NCBI GenBank assembly: GCA_964384465.1
Contig: CAYLLT010000001.1
Span: 62,001-126,000, forward strand
Direction of reading: 5' to 3'
Length of the DNA stretch: 64,000 nucleotides
From: CAYLLT01 sp964384465
GTDB taxonomy: Bacteria; Planctomycetota; Phycisphaerae; UBA1845; PWPN01
Position numbers and translations under genes: made by a program
Notes under the pieces: model-generated
Told to the model about the DNA's origin: nothing
Database searches by the model: none
What the model saw: the letters and a program-made list of their open reading frames with translations, nothing else
In this document: piece by piece, positions 32,797 to 40,678 of the stretch
Position numbering within the stretch: position 1 is the first letter of the stretch
Layout of the letters: each line of letters opens with the position of its first letter

Positions 32797-35562
32797 TTAT
32801 TTGCGACGTTTCGGCGAGAGCATCGCCTTGGCGGCGGGGGAATCTTTCATAGGCAGTTGTTTACGAATGACATGGTCGAACCTGTAAAGCGCTCCGGCGA
32901 CGGCGGGAGCGGTCGGGACGAGGCCGATCTCGCCGACGCCTTTGGCGCCGTAGGGGCATTCGGGGTCGGCTTCCTCGACGAAGATCAACTCGATCTCGGG
33001 CATCTGGTGAGCGCGGAGCACGCCGACGCTCTTGATGTCGTCGGTGACGATGCGGCCGCCTTCGACGACGAAGTCCTCGGTCAGCGCGTATCCGAGGCCC
33101 ATGTGGATCGAGCCTTCCATCTGGCCTTCGAGCAGCTTGGGATTCAGCACCCGGCCAACATCGTGGCAGGCGATCACCTTCCTCAGCGCGCCGTCATCGT
33201 CGAGGATCACGACCTGCGTCGCAAAGCCGTAGGTCAGGTGCGTCTTCGGGTCGGGCACGTCGGCGCCGAGCTTGTGCGTGTAATTGCAAATCCACTCGCC
33301 GAAATATCGCTTGCCGGCCAGCTCGCGAAGTTTGCTCTTGATCGCATCAACCTCTTGCGGCGTAGCGCAACCGTTCGAGCCGAAAATGCGTTTCAAATCC
33401 GGTAAAAATGTCTTGCACGCCTCGATGATCGAGTTCCCGGCGAGAACGGTGCCACGGCTCGCCGTCGTCTGCCCGCAATCGAGTGCCTCGCTTGTATCGG
33501 TCGTCGCGTGAAAAACCTCCGCCGGCAGGCCCGTCTCCTCCACCGCCGTCTGGATGCAGATCGTGAATAGGCCCTGCCCCATCTCGGTGAAGCCGGTGCG
33601 GATGGTGATGGTGCCGTCGTCTTCAACCGTCAGCATCGCCCGCCCGATATCCGGCATGCCGTTGCCGATGCCGACATTTTTGATGCCGCACGCGATGCCC
33701 GCGTACTTCGCCCCGCGATACGCATCCTTCACCGCCAGCAGCGTCTTCTTCAGCCCGAACGGCTTGACCAGCCGCTGCCCCGTGCAGAACCGGTCGCCGA
33801 GATGGAGTACGTTCCGCCAGCGGATCTCCCAGCCGTCGATACCGACCTTCTCCGCGAGGCGGTCGAGCAGCCCCTCGATCGCAAACGCCGCCTGGTTCGC
33901 CCCGAAGCCGCGCATCGCCCCGCACGGCGGATTGTTCGTGTACACCGCCCGCGATTCGATATCCACGTTCGGCACGCGGTACGGCCCGGTGGCATGCCCG
34001 CCGGCCCGCTCAAGTACCTTCGCCCCGACGGACGCATACGCCCCCTTGTCGCCGATCATGCGAGCCCAAACGGCGGTGAGTCGGCCCTCGGCGTCGCAGC
34101 CCACCTTGTAGTGCATCTCGATCGGGTGACGCTTGGGATGCAGCCGGAAGCTCTCCTCGCGGTCCAGCGTGCACTTCACGGGCTTGCCCGTCAGCGCCGC
34201 CAGCAGCGAAGTCTGCGCCTGGATGCTCATATCCTCTTTGCCACCGAAGGCGCCGCCGTTGCTGACCAGCTCGACGTGGAGCCGCTCCTCCGGCCACCCG
34301 AGCACTTTTGCGATCTGCCGCCGGTCGTCGTAAACACCCTGACCCTGCGAGAGCACGCGTAGTCGGATCGCTGATTGCTGATTGCGGATTGCGGATTTAA
34401 GAACGGGGATTGCGTCGTTCTCTGCCAATCCGCAATCCGAAATTCGCAATTCGCAATTCTCCGGAATGGCGATGCACGCTTCCGGCTCAAGAAACATGTG
34501 CTCGATGAACTGCGTTCTGTACGTGTCTTCAATGATGTGCGCGGATTGAGCGAACGCCGCCTCTGCATCACCTCGTCGAACCGCCGAGCGGCTCAGCAGA
34601 TTTCCCTTCGGGTGAAGCTTCGGTGCGTCCGGCTTGAGCGCATCGTGCGGGTTCGTGACCGGCTCGCGGACTTGGTAATCGATGTCGATCATCGCCGCCG
34701 CCCGCCGGGCGGCCCGCTCGTCCTCCGCCACCACCGCCGCCAGAATATCGCCGACGTACCGCGTCTCCTCGCCGACAGCAATAAACACCGGCCAATCCTG
34801 CGTGATCAGCCCGACATAGCGGTCGCCTGGCACATCCGCCGCCGTAATCACGCGAATCACGCCTGGCAGGGCCTCCGCCGCCGACGCATCGATCCCGCGC
34901 ACCAGCGCCCGCGGATGATCGCTGAACCGCATCACGGCGAACGTCATGCCTGGTATTTTGATATCGTCGATATAACGCCGGTCGCCGAGCACCGCGTCGT
35001 GGCCCGTATAGCGCGCTAACGATGTTCCGATCCGCCCCGAACGATCCTCCTCCGGCATCGGCTCGCCGCGGCGGACGCGCCCGAGCAGCTCGATCGCATC
35101 GACAATCTTGGTGTATCCCGTGCAGCGGCACAGATGGGCACGCAGATCCGCAGCGATCTCGTCGCGGGCCGGACAGGCGTTGCGCTCCAGCAAAGCATGC
35201 GCCCGCATTGCAATCCCCGGTATGCAGAACCCGCACTGCACCCCGCCCGCATGCACGAAGCAGTCGGCGATCTGCTTGCGCCGATCATCGCTCAAACCTT
35301 CGAGCGTGGTCACCGACTTGCCCGCCACGCGAGTCGCCTTCGTCGTGCAGCTCAGCAGCGGCTTGCCGTCGATCAGCACCGTGCAGCATCCGCACGACGC
35401 CTGCGGCTGGCAGCCGTCCTTCGGCGAGATGACGTCGAGTTGATCGCGCAGGGCATCCAGCAGCGTGGTTTCGGCGTCCGAGAGGACGCTCACGTCCTGC
35501 CCGTTCAGGCGGAACCCGACCGCTTGCGGAGTCGTAGCTGGAGCTGTGGGGGCAACGGCCAT
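32797..35562 (-). CDS. xdhD: Fused [2Fe-2S]/molybdopterin hydroxylase (XdhD-type xanthine dehydrogenase family)
   Basis: A 921-residue enzyme. Residues 1-165 carry two [2Fe-2S] sites: C51, C57, C60 (CQPQASCGCC) with a later Cys, and CGFC...CRCTGY. The rest is a xanthine-oxidase-type molybdenum domain (GGAFGGKED, GAMRGFGANQAA, near C-terminal PYGAKGVGEIGL). The Fe-S/Mo fusion without FAD matches E. coli XdhD and selenium-dependent xanthine dehydrogenases, which hydroxylate purines. An approximately 30-residue insert at 34370-34459 is encoded by a palindromic element and keeps the frame. ATG 35562 is chosen (GGAGAG upstream); a frame continuing to 36045 would overlap the HNH gene. Selenium use cannot be judged from sequence. 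Confidence 0.85.
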   Translation of the reverse strand: MAVAPTAPATTPQAVGFRLNGQDVSVLSDAETTLLDALRDQLDVISPKDGCQPQASCGCCTVLIDGKPLLSCTTKATRVAGKSVTTLEGLSDDRRKQIADCFVHAGGVQCGFCIPGIAMRAHALLERNACPARDEIAADLRAHLCRCTGYTKIVDAIELLGRVRRGEPMPEEDRSGRIGTSLARYTGHDAVLGDRRYIDDIKIPGMTFAVMRFSDHPRALVRGIDASAAEALPGVIRVITAADVPGDRYVGLITQDWPVFIAVGEETRYVGDILAAVVAEDERAARRAAAMIDIDYQVREPVTNPHDALKPDAPKLHPKGNLLSRSAVRRGDAEAAFAQSAHIIEDTYRTQFIEHMFLEPEACIAIPENCELRISDCGLAENDAIPVLKSAIRNQQSAIRLRVLSQGQGVYDDRRQIAKVLGWPEERLHVELVSNGGAFGGKEDMSIQAQTSLLAALTGKPVKCTLDREESFRLHPKRHPIEMHYKVGCDAEGRLTAVWARMIGDKGAYASVGAKVLERAGGHATGPYRVPNVDIESRAVYTNNPPCGAMRGFGANQAAFAIEGLLDRLAEKVGIDGWEIRWRNVLHLGDRFCTGQRLVKPFGLKKTLLAVKDAYRGAKYAGIACGIKNVGIGNGMPDIGRAMLTVEDDGTITIRTGFTEMGQGLFTICIQTAVEETGLPAEVFHATTDTSEALDCGQTTASRGTVLAGNSIIEACKTFLPDLKRIFGSNGCATPQEVDAIKSKLRELAGKRYFGEWICNYTHKLGADVPDPKTHLTYGFATQVVILDDDGALRKVIACHDVGRVLNPKLLEGQMEGSIHMGLGYALTEDFVVEGGRIVTDDIKSVGVLRAHQMPEIELIFVEEADPECPYGAKGVGEIGLVPTAPAVAGALYRFDHVIRKQLPMKDSPAAKAMLSPKRRK
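34370..34459. repeat. Palindromic element inserted in frame in xdhD
   Basis: Left arm 34370-34398 (GCTGATTGCTGATTGCGG...) and right arm 34427-34459 (AATCCGCAATCCGAAATTCG...) are imperfect reverse complements. Read on the minus strand it encodes about 30 residues rich in Ser, Ile, Asn and Arg (ISDCGL...SAIRNQQSAIR) within the Mo domain. Confidence 0.88.
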
Positions 35563-35656
35563 TGTTGAAAAGCTCTCCGACAGGCGAACTGGAAAAGCCA
35601 TAGCGGACATCTCATTATCGGCAAAACCCGCCGGAATCGCAATCCGCTCGTTAAAG
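35556..35656. repeat. Imperfect direct repeat, copy A, flanking the HNH pair
   Basis: Aligns over about 95 bases with 36371-36460 in the same orientation, sharing ATTATCG.CAAA.CCCGCCG and CAATCCGCTCGTT blocks. Copy A covers the xdhD start codon and leader. Translated upstream of either gene, both copies share NERI...AGF.DN. Confidence 0.75.
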
Positions 35657-35659
35657 CGT

Positions 35660-36070
35660 TCAGTCCGGAGGAAAGAGTTTGAATAATTCCTCGGCACGCC
35701 GGATCTGGATCCGGCGAGAGTGATTGAAATCGAGGAGAGTGGCTGTCGCCCTGCCGATCGCGGTAAGTGCCAGGACATCGTAGTTGTTCCATCTGAAATG
35801 GTCGGCCCACTGGTCCGTGCGCGGACTGAATAGCCGGACCGCTTCTCCCGTGAAGGGATCAGGCGCTTCGATACGTCCCGCCTTGTGCAGATTACATCCA
35901 GGACAGGCCCATGCCAGATTTTCAGAGTTCGATTCCCCGCCGCGCGAACGGGGCACGACGTGCTCAACATGGAAAGTGGCGCCTTGCAGCGCCTGGTGCA
36001 TGCGGCAGTATTCGCAACGTCCGCCTGCCCGCCGCTCGACCTCACGTTGGAGCTCGGTTGACAGGCTCAC
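35660..36070 (-). CDS. HNH endonuclease
   Basis: A 136-residue protein with a zinc-supported HNH fold: CEYC, then EHVVPRSRGGESNSENLAWAC, CPGC and NLHK. The His, Asn and His of the motif are all present. A C-terminal region (residues 80-136) is helical. Such small HNH proteins occur alone and in mobile or defence loci. GTG start overlaps the stop of the upstream small gene (GTGA). With that gene it is bracketed by a ~95-base direct repeat, suggesting acquisition as a unit. Confidence 0.88.
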   Translation of the reverse strand: MSLSTELQREVERRAGGRCEYCRMHQALQGATFHVEHVVPRSRGGESNSENLAWACPGCNLHKAGRIEAPDPFTGEAVRLFSPRTDQWADHFRWNNYDVLALTAIGRATATLLDFNHSRRIQIRRAEELFKLFPPD

Positions 36071-36288
36071 TGAGGCGTGCGCCCCAGCAGATGGAGGGCC
36101 TCGGCGCGGACCAGCGACAGCCTCTCACTCAGCTCCACCAGCGTTTCAAGCTCCGCGCGATCCTCTTCATCCAGCGCTCCTTCACTATTCTGATCCATCA
36201 GCGCTTGCAGACGCCGATCAGCTTTCGGCGGCAACCGGAGTTCACTGACTTGCTCCACCCAATCAGTTGGCGCGGTAATGACCGTCAT
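36067..36288 (-). CDS. Small acidic protein paired with HNH endonuclease
   Basis: A 73-residue helical protein (ALMDQNSEGALDEEDRAELETLVELSERLSL...RAEALHLLG) coupled to the HNH gene by a 4-base overlap. Genes of this size commonly precede HNH genes; a role as inhibitor or DNA-targeting partner is possible. I do not know the family. Confidence 0.65.
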   Translation of the reverse strand: MTVITAPTDWVEQVSELRLPPKADRRLQALMDQNSEGALDEEDRAELETLVELSERLSLVRAEALHLLGRTPQ

Positions 36289-36370
36289 GAGTATAGCTCC
36301 TGGACGCAGTGGGGATACTCAGCATCGGCTCTCACGCCTCGCGGCGTCATCGCTCGTTCATTGGGGTCAA

Positions 36371-36460
36371 GGGCCACTGTTGCAAATCCTCCGAGAGGCG
36401 ACCCGCTGAGTATCTTATTATCGACAAATCCCGCCGAATTGACAATCCGCTCGTTGACAG
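36371..36460. repeat. Imperfect direct repeat, copy B, flanking the HNH pair
   Basis: Counterpart of 35556-35656. It lies between the small gene and ygeY. Confidence 0.75.
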
Positions 36461-36519
36461 CCCGCCGGCAGACATTATCCTCTCCGCCGTTCACCATCGC
36501 CTTACCGGAGGACCTCGAA

Positions 36520-37782
36520 GTGGATTCCGCCGCAATCCTGGCCCGCGCCGAACATTACCGCGACGACATGGTTCGCTTCCTGCGGGACCTTGTCGCCATC
36601 CCCAGCGAGAGCACGCAGGAGAAGTCGGTCATCGACCGCATCGCCGCCGAGATGGAGCGGCTCGGATCGTTCGACGAGATCAAGGTGGACGGCATGGGCA
36701 ACCTGTTCGGCCGCATCGGCCACGGCCCGCGCGTCATCGCCATCGACGCCCACGTCGATACCGTCGGCGTCGGCGACCGTAGCGAGTGGAAGCACGATCC
36801 GTACGAGGGCAAGGTCGCGGACGGCCGCGTGTGGGGCCGCGGCGCCGGCGATCAGGAAGGCGCCAGCGCCAGCATGGTCTACGCCGGCAGGATCATCCGC
36901 GACCTGAAGCTGCCCACCGACGACTACTCGTTGTACTTCGTGTTCACCGTGATGGAGGAGGATTGCGACGGCCTCTGCTGGCAGTACATCGTCAACGAGG
37001 GCAAGTTCCGCCCGGAGTGCGTGGTGGTTACTGACTCGACCAACTGCCAGATCCTCCGCGGCCAGCGCGGCCGCATGGAGATCGGCGTCACCGTCAAAGG
37101 CAAGAGCTGCCACGGCTCGATGCCGCACAAGGGCGACAACGCGGTCTACAAGATGGCCCGCGTCGTCCGTGAGATCGAAAAACTCAACAACCGTCTGCGT
37201 AACGACCGCTTCCTCGGGAAAGCGACGATCACCGTTTCATACATCGACTGCAAGACGCCGTCGATGTGCGCCGTCCCCGACCAGTCGTTCGTTCATCTCG
37301 ACCGTCGGCTGACCACCGGCGACACGGAGGCATCAGCGCTGCGCGAGGTGCGCGACGCGGTCAAACGCGCGGGCGTCACCGGCGCGAAGATCGAAACGCG
37401 CCGCTACTCGCGCCCCAGCTACACCGGTTTGACGTATCCCACCAAGAGCTACTTCCCAACGTGGCTCGTGGCGGAAGATTCCGCGCCGGTAAGCGCCGCC
37501 GTGCAGACCTACAAATCGCTCTTCCGCAAAACCCCCAAAGTCGGACTCTGGACGTTCAGCACCAACGCCGTCAGCATCAACGGCATGTTCGGCATCCCCT
37601 GCGTCGGCTTCGGCCCGGCTCCCGAGTCCGTCGCCCACACCGTCAACGACTCCGTGCCCATCGCCCAACTCGTCCAGTCCGCCGCGTTTTATGCAGCTTT
37701 CCCGAACGTCTACTGCGGTCTGCCGGCCACCGGCTCAAACGGAACAAAACCGCCAAGACACCAAGCCGCCAAGAGGAAGTGA
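36520..37782 (+). CDS. ygeY: YgeY family M20-type hydrolase
   Basis: A 420-residue binuclear zinc hydrolase of the M20 superfamily. Ligand motifs: AIDAHVDTVG, GRGAGDQEG, the EE pair in VMEEDCDG, and a C-terminal His in SVAHTVNDS. Overall order and length match YgeY, encoded in enterobacterial and clostridial purine/urate gene clusters next to ygeW and ssnA; its reaction there is cleavage of a ureido/peptide-like intermediate, not fully defined. GTG 36520 has GGAGG 8 bases upstream. The last 14 residues (NGTKPPRHQAAKRK) are encoded by half of a palindromic element also seen at 61029, so the C-terminus seems extended. Confidence 0.88.
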   Translation: MDSAAILARAEHYRDDMVRFLRDLVAIPSESTQEKSVIDRIAAEMERLGSFDEIKVDGMGNLFGRIGHGPRVIAIDAHVDTVGVGDRSEWKHDPYEGKVADGRVWGRGAGDQEGASASMVYAGRIIRDLKLPTDDYSLYFVFTVMEEDCDGLCWQYIVNEGKFRPECVVVTDSTNCQILRGQRGRMEIGVTVKGKSCHGSMPHKGDNAVYKMARVVREIEKLNNRLRNDRFLGKATITVSYIDCKTPSMCAVPDQSFVHLDRRLTTGDTEASALREVRDAVKRAGVTGAKIETRRYSRPSYTGLTYPTKSYFPTWLVAEDSAPVSAAVQTYKSLFRKTPKVGLWTFSTNAVSINGMFGIPCVGFGPAPESVAHTVNDSVPIAQLVQSAAFYAAFPNVYCGLPATGSNGTKPPRHQAAKRK

Positions 37783-37785
37783 ATG

Positions 37786-37940
37786 ATGTGGCACCGGCGT
37801 CTCGCCGGTGAGGTGCGGTGGCCCACCCGAAGGGGGGACACGAAGATCGAGCGCTGAACGCGCATCCTCCTCGCTCAACATCATCGGACGAAAACTATAT
37901 CCGATCTTCGAGTACCCCACCGCTTCGCGATGGGCTATCC
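37786..37940. repeat. Composite palindromic elements after ygeY
   Basis: Hairpin 37792-37810 (CACCGGCG/CGCCGGTG) is followed by a larger dyad whose arms include CGAAGATCG (37841-37849) and CGATCTTCG (37902-37910), with GGTGGCCCACC/GGTGGGG-type flanks to about 37940. No gene is contained. Confidence 0.7.
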
Positions 37941-38022
37941 AGTCTTTCAGCGGACCCGGTCAGGCTGGACAAGTACGCCATTTTCGCATCAGCTATTCTC
38001 TTTACTTTAGATGGAGACAGAT

Positions 38023-39009
38023 ATGCGCGGTCATCGTCCGAGTCGTTTCGTCATTGCGTGCGGTTTGCTGTGCGGTGTCGTACCAGCCGTCGCGGCCGAG
38101 CCGGCGGCGTACACGCGTACCGAGGATGTGATCTATGGCCGCAAGTACGGCACCGCGCTGACACTCGATGTTTTCACACCGAATGAACATGCCAACGGGG
38201 CGGCTGTCGTGTTCGCCGTCAGCGGGGGGTGGGTTTCGGGTCACGACTTCATCAATATCAAGTCATTCGAGAGAATCCTGAATCGAGGCTATACCCTCAT
38301 TCCCGTGGTGCACGGGAGCCAGCCCGAATACACGGTCCCCGAAATCGTCGATGACCTGCGGCGGGCCGTACGGTTCATTCGTCACCACGCCGCGCGGTTT
38401 CACATCGGAGCAAATCGCATCGGCGTTATGGGCGTCTCATCCGGCGGGCATCTCTCGCTCATGACCGGTGTCGCCAGCCATGCCGGGCGGCCGGACGCCG
38501 AGGACCCGATCGACCGCGAGTCGAGCCGCGTGCAGGCGGTGGCCTGCTTCTTCCCGCCGACGGATTTCCTGAACTGGGGCCGGCCGGGGCGCGATCTGCT
38601 CGCAGCGCTCGAAGAGGAACTCGCAGCGTTCAAGGCGCCGTTTGACTTTCGCGAACTCGATCCCAAGACCAAGCGCCTCGTGTTGATCGAGGATCGCGAC
38701 CGCCGCCTCCAGATCGCCCGTGACATCTCGCCCATCACGCACGTGACGCCCGACGATCCGCCCACGCTGATCATCCACGGCGACGCCGACAAGCTGGTGC
38801 CCATCCAACAGGCACGCGTGATGGAGGAACGGCTGCGGCAGGCCAAAGTCACCGTCAAGCTGGTGGTCAAACCGGGCGCGGGCCACGGCTGGGCCGACAT
38901 TCAGCCCGACATGGACGCCATCGCCGACTGGTTTGATGTGTATCTGTCAATAAAGCCGGCCACGCAGCCAGCCGATTCAGCGATAGCGCCGGCACCCGCA
39001 CGGAAGTAG
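38023..39009 (+). CDS. Secreted alpha/beta-hydrolase, esterase/dipeptidyl-peptidase-like
   Basis: A 328-residue protein with a signal peptide (FVIACGLLCGVVPAVAAEP). Nucleophile elbow GVSSGG, acid DxD in HGDADKLVP and His in GAGHGW give a complete Ser-Asp-His triad. The fold matches BD-FAE/carboxylesterase proteins that are common in planctomycete polysaccharide or ester degradation. GGAG lies 6 bases before ATG 38023. It sits between ygeY and ygeW but is exported, so it probably does not belong to the cytoplasmic purine pathway. Confidence 0.85.
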   Translation: MRGHRPSRFVIACGLLCGVVPAVAAEPAAYTRTEDVIYGRKYGTALTLDVFTPNEHANGAAVVFAVSGGWVSGHDFINIKSFERILNRGYTLIPVVHGSQPEYTVPEIVDDLRRAVRFIRHHAARFHIGANRIGVMGVSSGGHLSLMTGVASHAGRPDAEDPIDRESSRVQAVACFFPPTDFLNWGRPGRDLLAALEEELAAFKAPFDFRELDPKTKRLVLIEDRDRRLQIARDISPITHVTPDDPPTLIIHGDADKLVPIQQARVMEERLRQAKVTVKLVVKPGAGHGWADIQPDMDAIADWFDVYLSIKPATQPADSAIAPAPARK

Positions 39010-39140
39010 CCCAAATCATTCGGCTATTGCTCTCATGACAGGATAGACAAGACACCGCTTTTCGCATCAGATATGGCGGTTTTTCTTGGCGCCTCGGCGT
39101 CTTGGCACTGCGGTTGAACGGGTAGGAAGAGGAGATAGAT

Positions 39141-40178
39141 ATGCCGAATCTGAAAGGTCGCGATTACATCGAAACGCAGGACTTCACGCTCGACGAGATC
39201 AATGCGCTGCTGTTGACGGCGGACGAACTCAAGGCGAAGTTCCATCGCGGCGAGAAAACCCTCGTCTTGTCAAATCAGACGGTGTTCCTGCTCTTTTTCG
39301 ACAACAGCACGCGGACGCGAAACGCGTTTGAGGCCGGCGCGACGCAGCTCGGGGCCCACGCTCACTTCCTCGATTCGCGCTCGACGCAGATCGCCCACGG
39401 CGAGACGGCATTCGACACCGGCAAAATTCTCGGCAGCATGGGCCACGGCATCGCCATCCGCCATGATCTGATCATCGGCGAGGGCAACAAGTACATGCGG
39501 CAGGTGGCGGAAGCGACGGCCGTCCCGGTCATCAACATGCAGTGCGACGTGGACCACCCGACGCAGACGCTGGCCGACCTGATGACCATCCGCGAGCAGT
39601 TCGGTGCGAACAATCTCAAGGGCAGGAAGATATGCGTCTCGTGGGCGTACGCGCCGTCGTATGCCAAGCCGCTCTCCGTGCCGCAGGGGCTGATCACACT
39701 GATGACGCGGGTAGGCATGGACGTGACGCTCGCGCATCCGCCCGGATATCGCCTGATGGACGAGCCGATGCGGCACGCCCGCGAGAACGCGAAACAAGCC
39801 GGCGTCAAATTCGACGTAACCGAGGACATGGACGCCGCGTTCAAAGACGCCGACATCGTCTATCCCAAAAGCTGGGGCGCCTACGACCTCATGCTCCAGC
39901 GGCGAGACGCGAAGTCGGACGGCGAAATGCAGCGCATCGAGAAAGAGTGCCTCGCGGTGAACGCCCGCTTCAAGAACTGGATCTGCGACGAGCGGCGGAT
40001 GAAGCTGGCCAGGCCGACCGCCGTCTACATGCACTGTCTTCCCGCCGACCGCGGCAGCGAGGTGACGGATGCGGTCATCGACGGTCCGCAATCCATCGTT
40101 TTCCCCGAGGCCGAGAACCGCCTGCACACCGCCAAGGCCATCATGGCCGGCACCATGCGCGAGCGACCGTTTTCTTAA
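39141..40178 (+). CDS. ygeW: YgeW-type knotted carbamoyltransferase
   Basis: A 345-residue carbamoyltransferase. Carbamoyl-phosphate site STRTR at 56-60, DVDHPTQTLAD, SWAYAPSYAKPLSVPQG (distinctive for YgeW) and MHCLPADRGSEVTD are visible. YgeW has the knotted AOTCase-like fold; its substrate in purine/urate clusters is proposed to be a small ureido or diamino compound. Running in reverse with the carbamate kinase downstream it could recover ATP from carbamoyl phosphate. The ATG follows GAGGAG. Classical ornithine carbamoyltransferase is less likely because the SMG ornithine loop is absent. Confidence 0.9.
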   Translation: MPNLKGRDYIETQDFTLDEINALLLTADELKAKFHRGEKTLVLSNQTVFLLFFDNSTRTRNAFEAGATQLGAHAHFLDSRSTQIAHGETAFDTGKILGSMGHGIAIRHDLIIGEGNKYMRQVAEATAVPVINMQCDVDHPTQTLADLMTIREQFGANNLKGRKICVSWAYAPSYAKPLSVPQGLITLMTRVGMDVTLAHPPGYRLMDEPMRHARENAKQAGVKFDVTEDMDAAFKDADIVYPKSWGAYDLMLQRRDAKSDGEMQRIEKECLAVNARFKNWICDERRMKLARPTAVYMHCLPADRGSEVTDAVIDGPQSIVFPEAENRLHTAKAIMAGTMRERPFS

Positions 40179-40191
40179 GCGGAGAGTCGAG

Positions 40192-40197
40192 TATAAT
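40192..40197 (+). promoter_or_regulatory. -10 box for the antitoxin-like gene
   Basis: TATAAT 31 bases before ATG 40229; AAGG at 40217-40220 is the likely ribosome site. No good -35. Confidence 0.4.
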
Positions 40198-40228
40198 TGG
40201 TCGTGGGTGGAGTGTTAAGGATCAAGAG

Positions 40229-40453
40229 ATGCGTACCAGGACAAATCGAAAAACGAAATCCGTTAAAAAGAGCAGGGCGGTACGCAATCTTAAACTCCCT
40301 CCGGTTGAAGTCTACTCTGATGAGCGTGTGGCGGAGTTTCTGCTGTCCAATACGGTCGATCGAGAGGACTACGAGCGCGCGGTCAAGCTGGTCCGGAAAA
40401 TGGGGCTGGACCCGGCGAAGATCGACCATGACAAACCGGTTGGGGTGCCGTAG
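40229..40453 (+). CDS. Small antitoxin-like protein upstream of broken PIN toxin
   Basis: A 74-residue protein with a basic N-terminus (MRTRTNRKTKSVKKSR) and a helical acidic remainder (YSDERVAEFLLSNTVDREDYERAVKLVRKMGLDPAKI). It ends one base into the GTG of a PIN-domain start, the usual order of a VapBC-like pair. The DNA-binding type is not obvious. Retained although its partner is truncated. Confidence 0.65.
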   Translation: MRTRTNRKTKSVKKSRAVRNLKLPPVEVYSDERVAEFLLSNTVDREDYERAVKLVRKMGLDPAKIDHDKPVGVP

Positions 40454-40584
40454 TGGATCGCGTCTTCCTGGACGCCAATGTGCTCTTTTCCGCCGCGTAT
40501 AATCCCGCCTGTCGAATCATGCAGTTATGGTCGCTTCCTGAGACCGACCTGGTGCTCTCAACTTTGAAGCTTCGCGGGGTCTAG
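40453..40584 (+). pseudogene. Truncated PIN-domain toxin (first ~40 residues only)
   Basis: Reads VFLDANVLFSAAYNPACRIMQLW...LVLST, the first strand and helix of a PIN ribonuclease with its first catalytic Asp, then departs from the family and stops after 43 codons. The other three acidic residues are missing. The break coincides with short repeats AAGCTTCGCG/TAGCTTCGCG (40567, 40582) and TCAACTT/AAGTTGA dyads to 40638, suggesting deletion or replacement by a palindromic element. Confidence 0.7.
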
Positions 40585-40678
40585 CTTCGCGCGATGCAAT
40601 CAATGCAACTTTTTTGCTTTCGCAGCGTCTAAGTTGAAGGCACGATCCGGTCTCGCTGTCCTTCCGAGGAGCAGTCAC

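Noticed and set aside
35563..36045. N-terminal extension of XdhD by 161 codons
   Set aside because: It overlaps the HNH gene antisense and precedes the standard Fe-S domain start.
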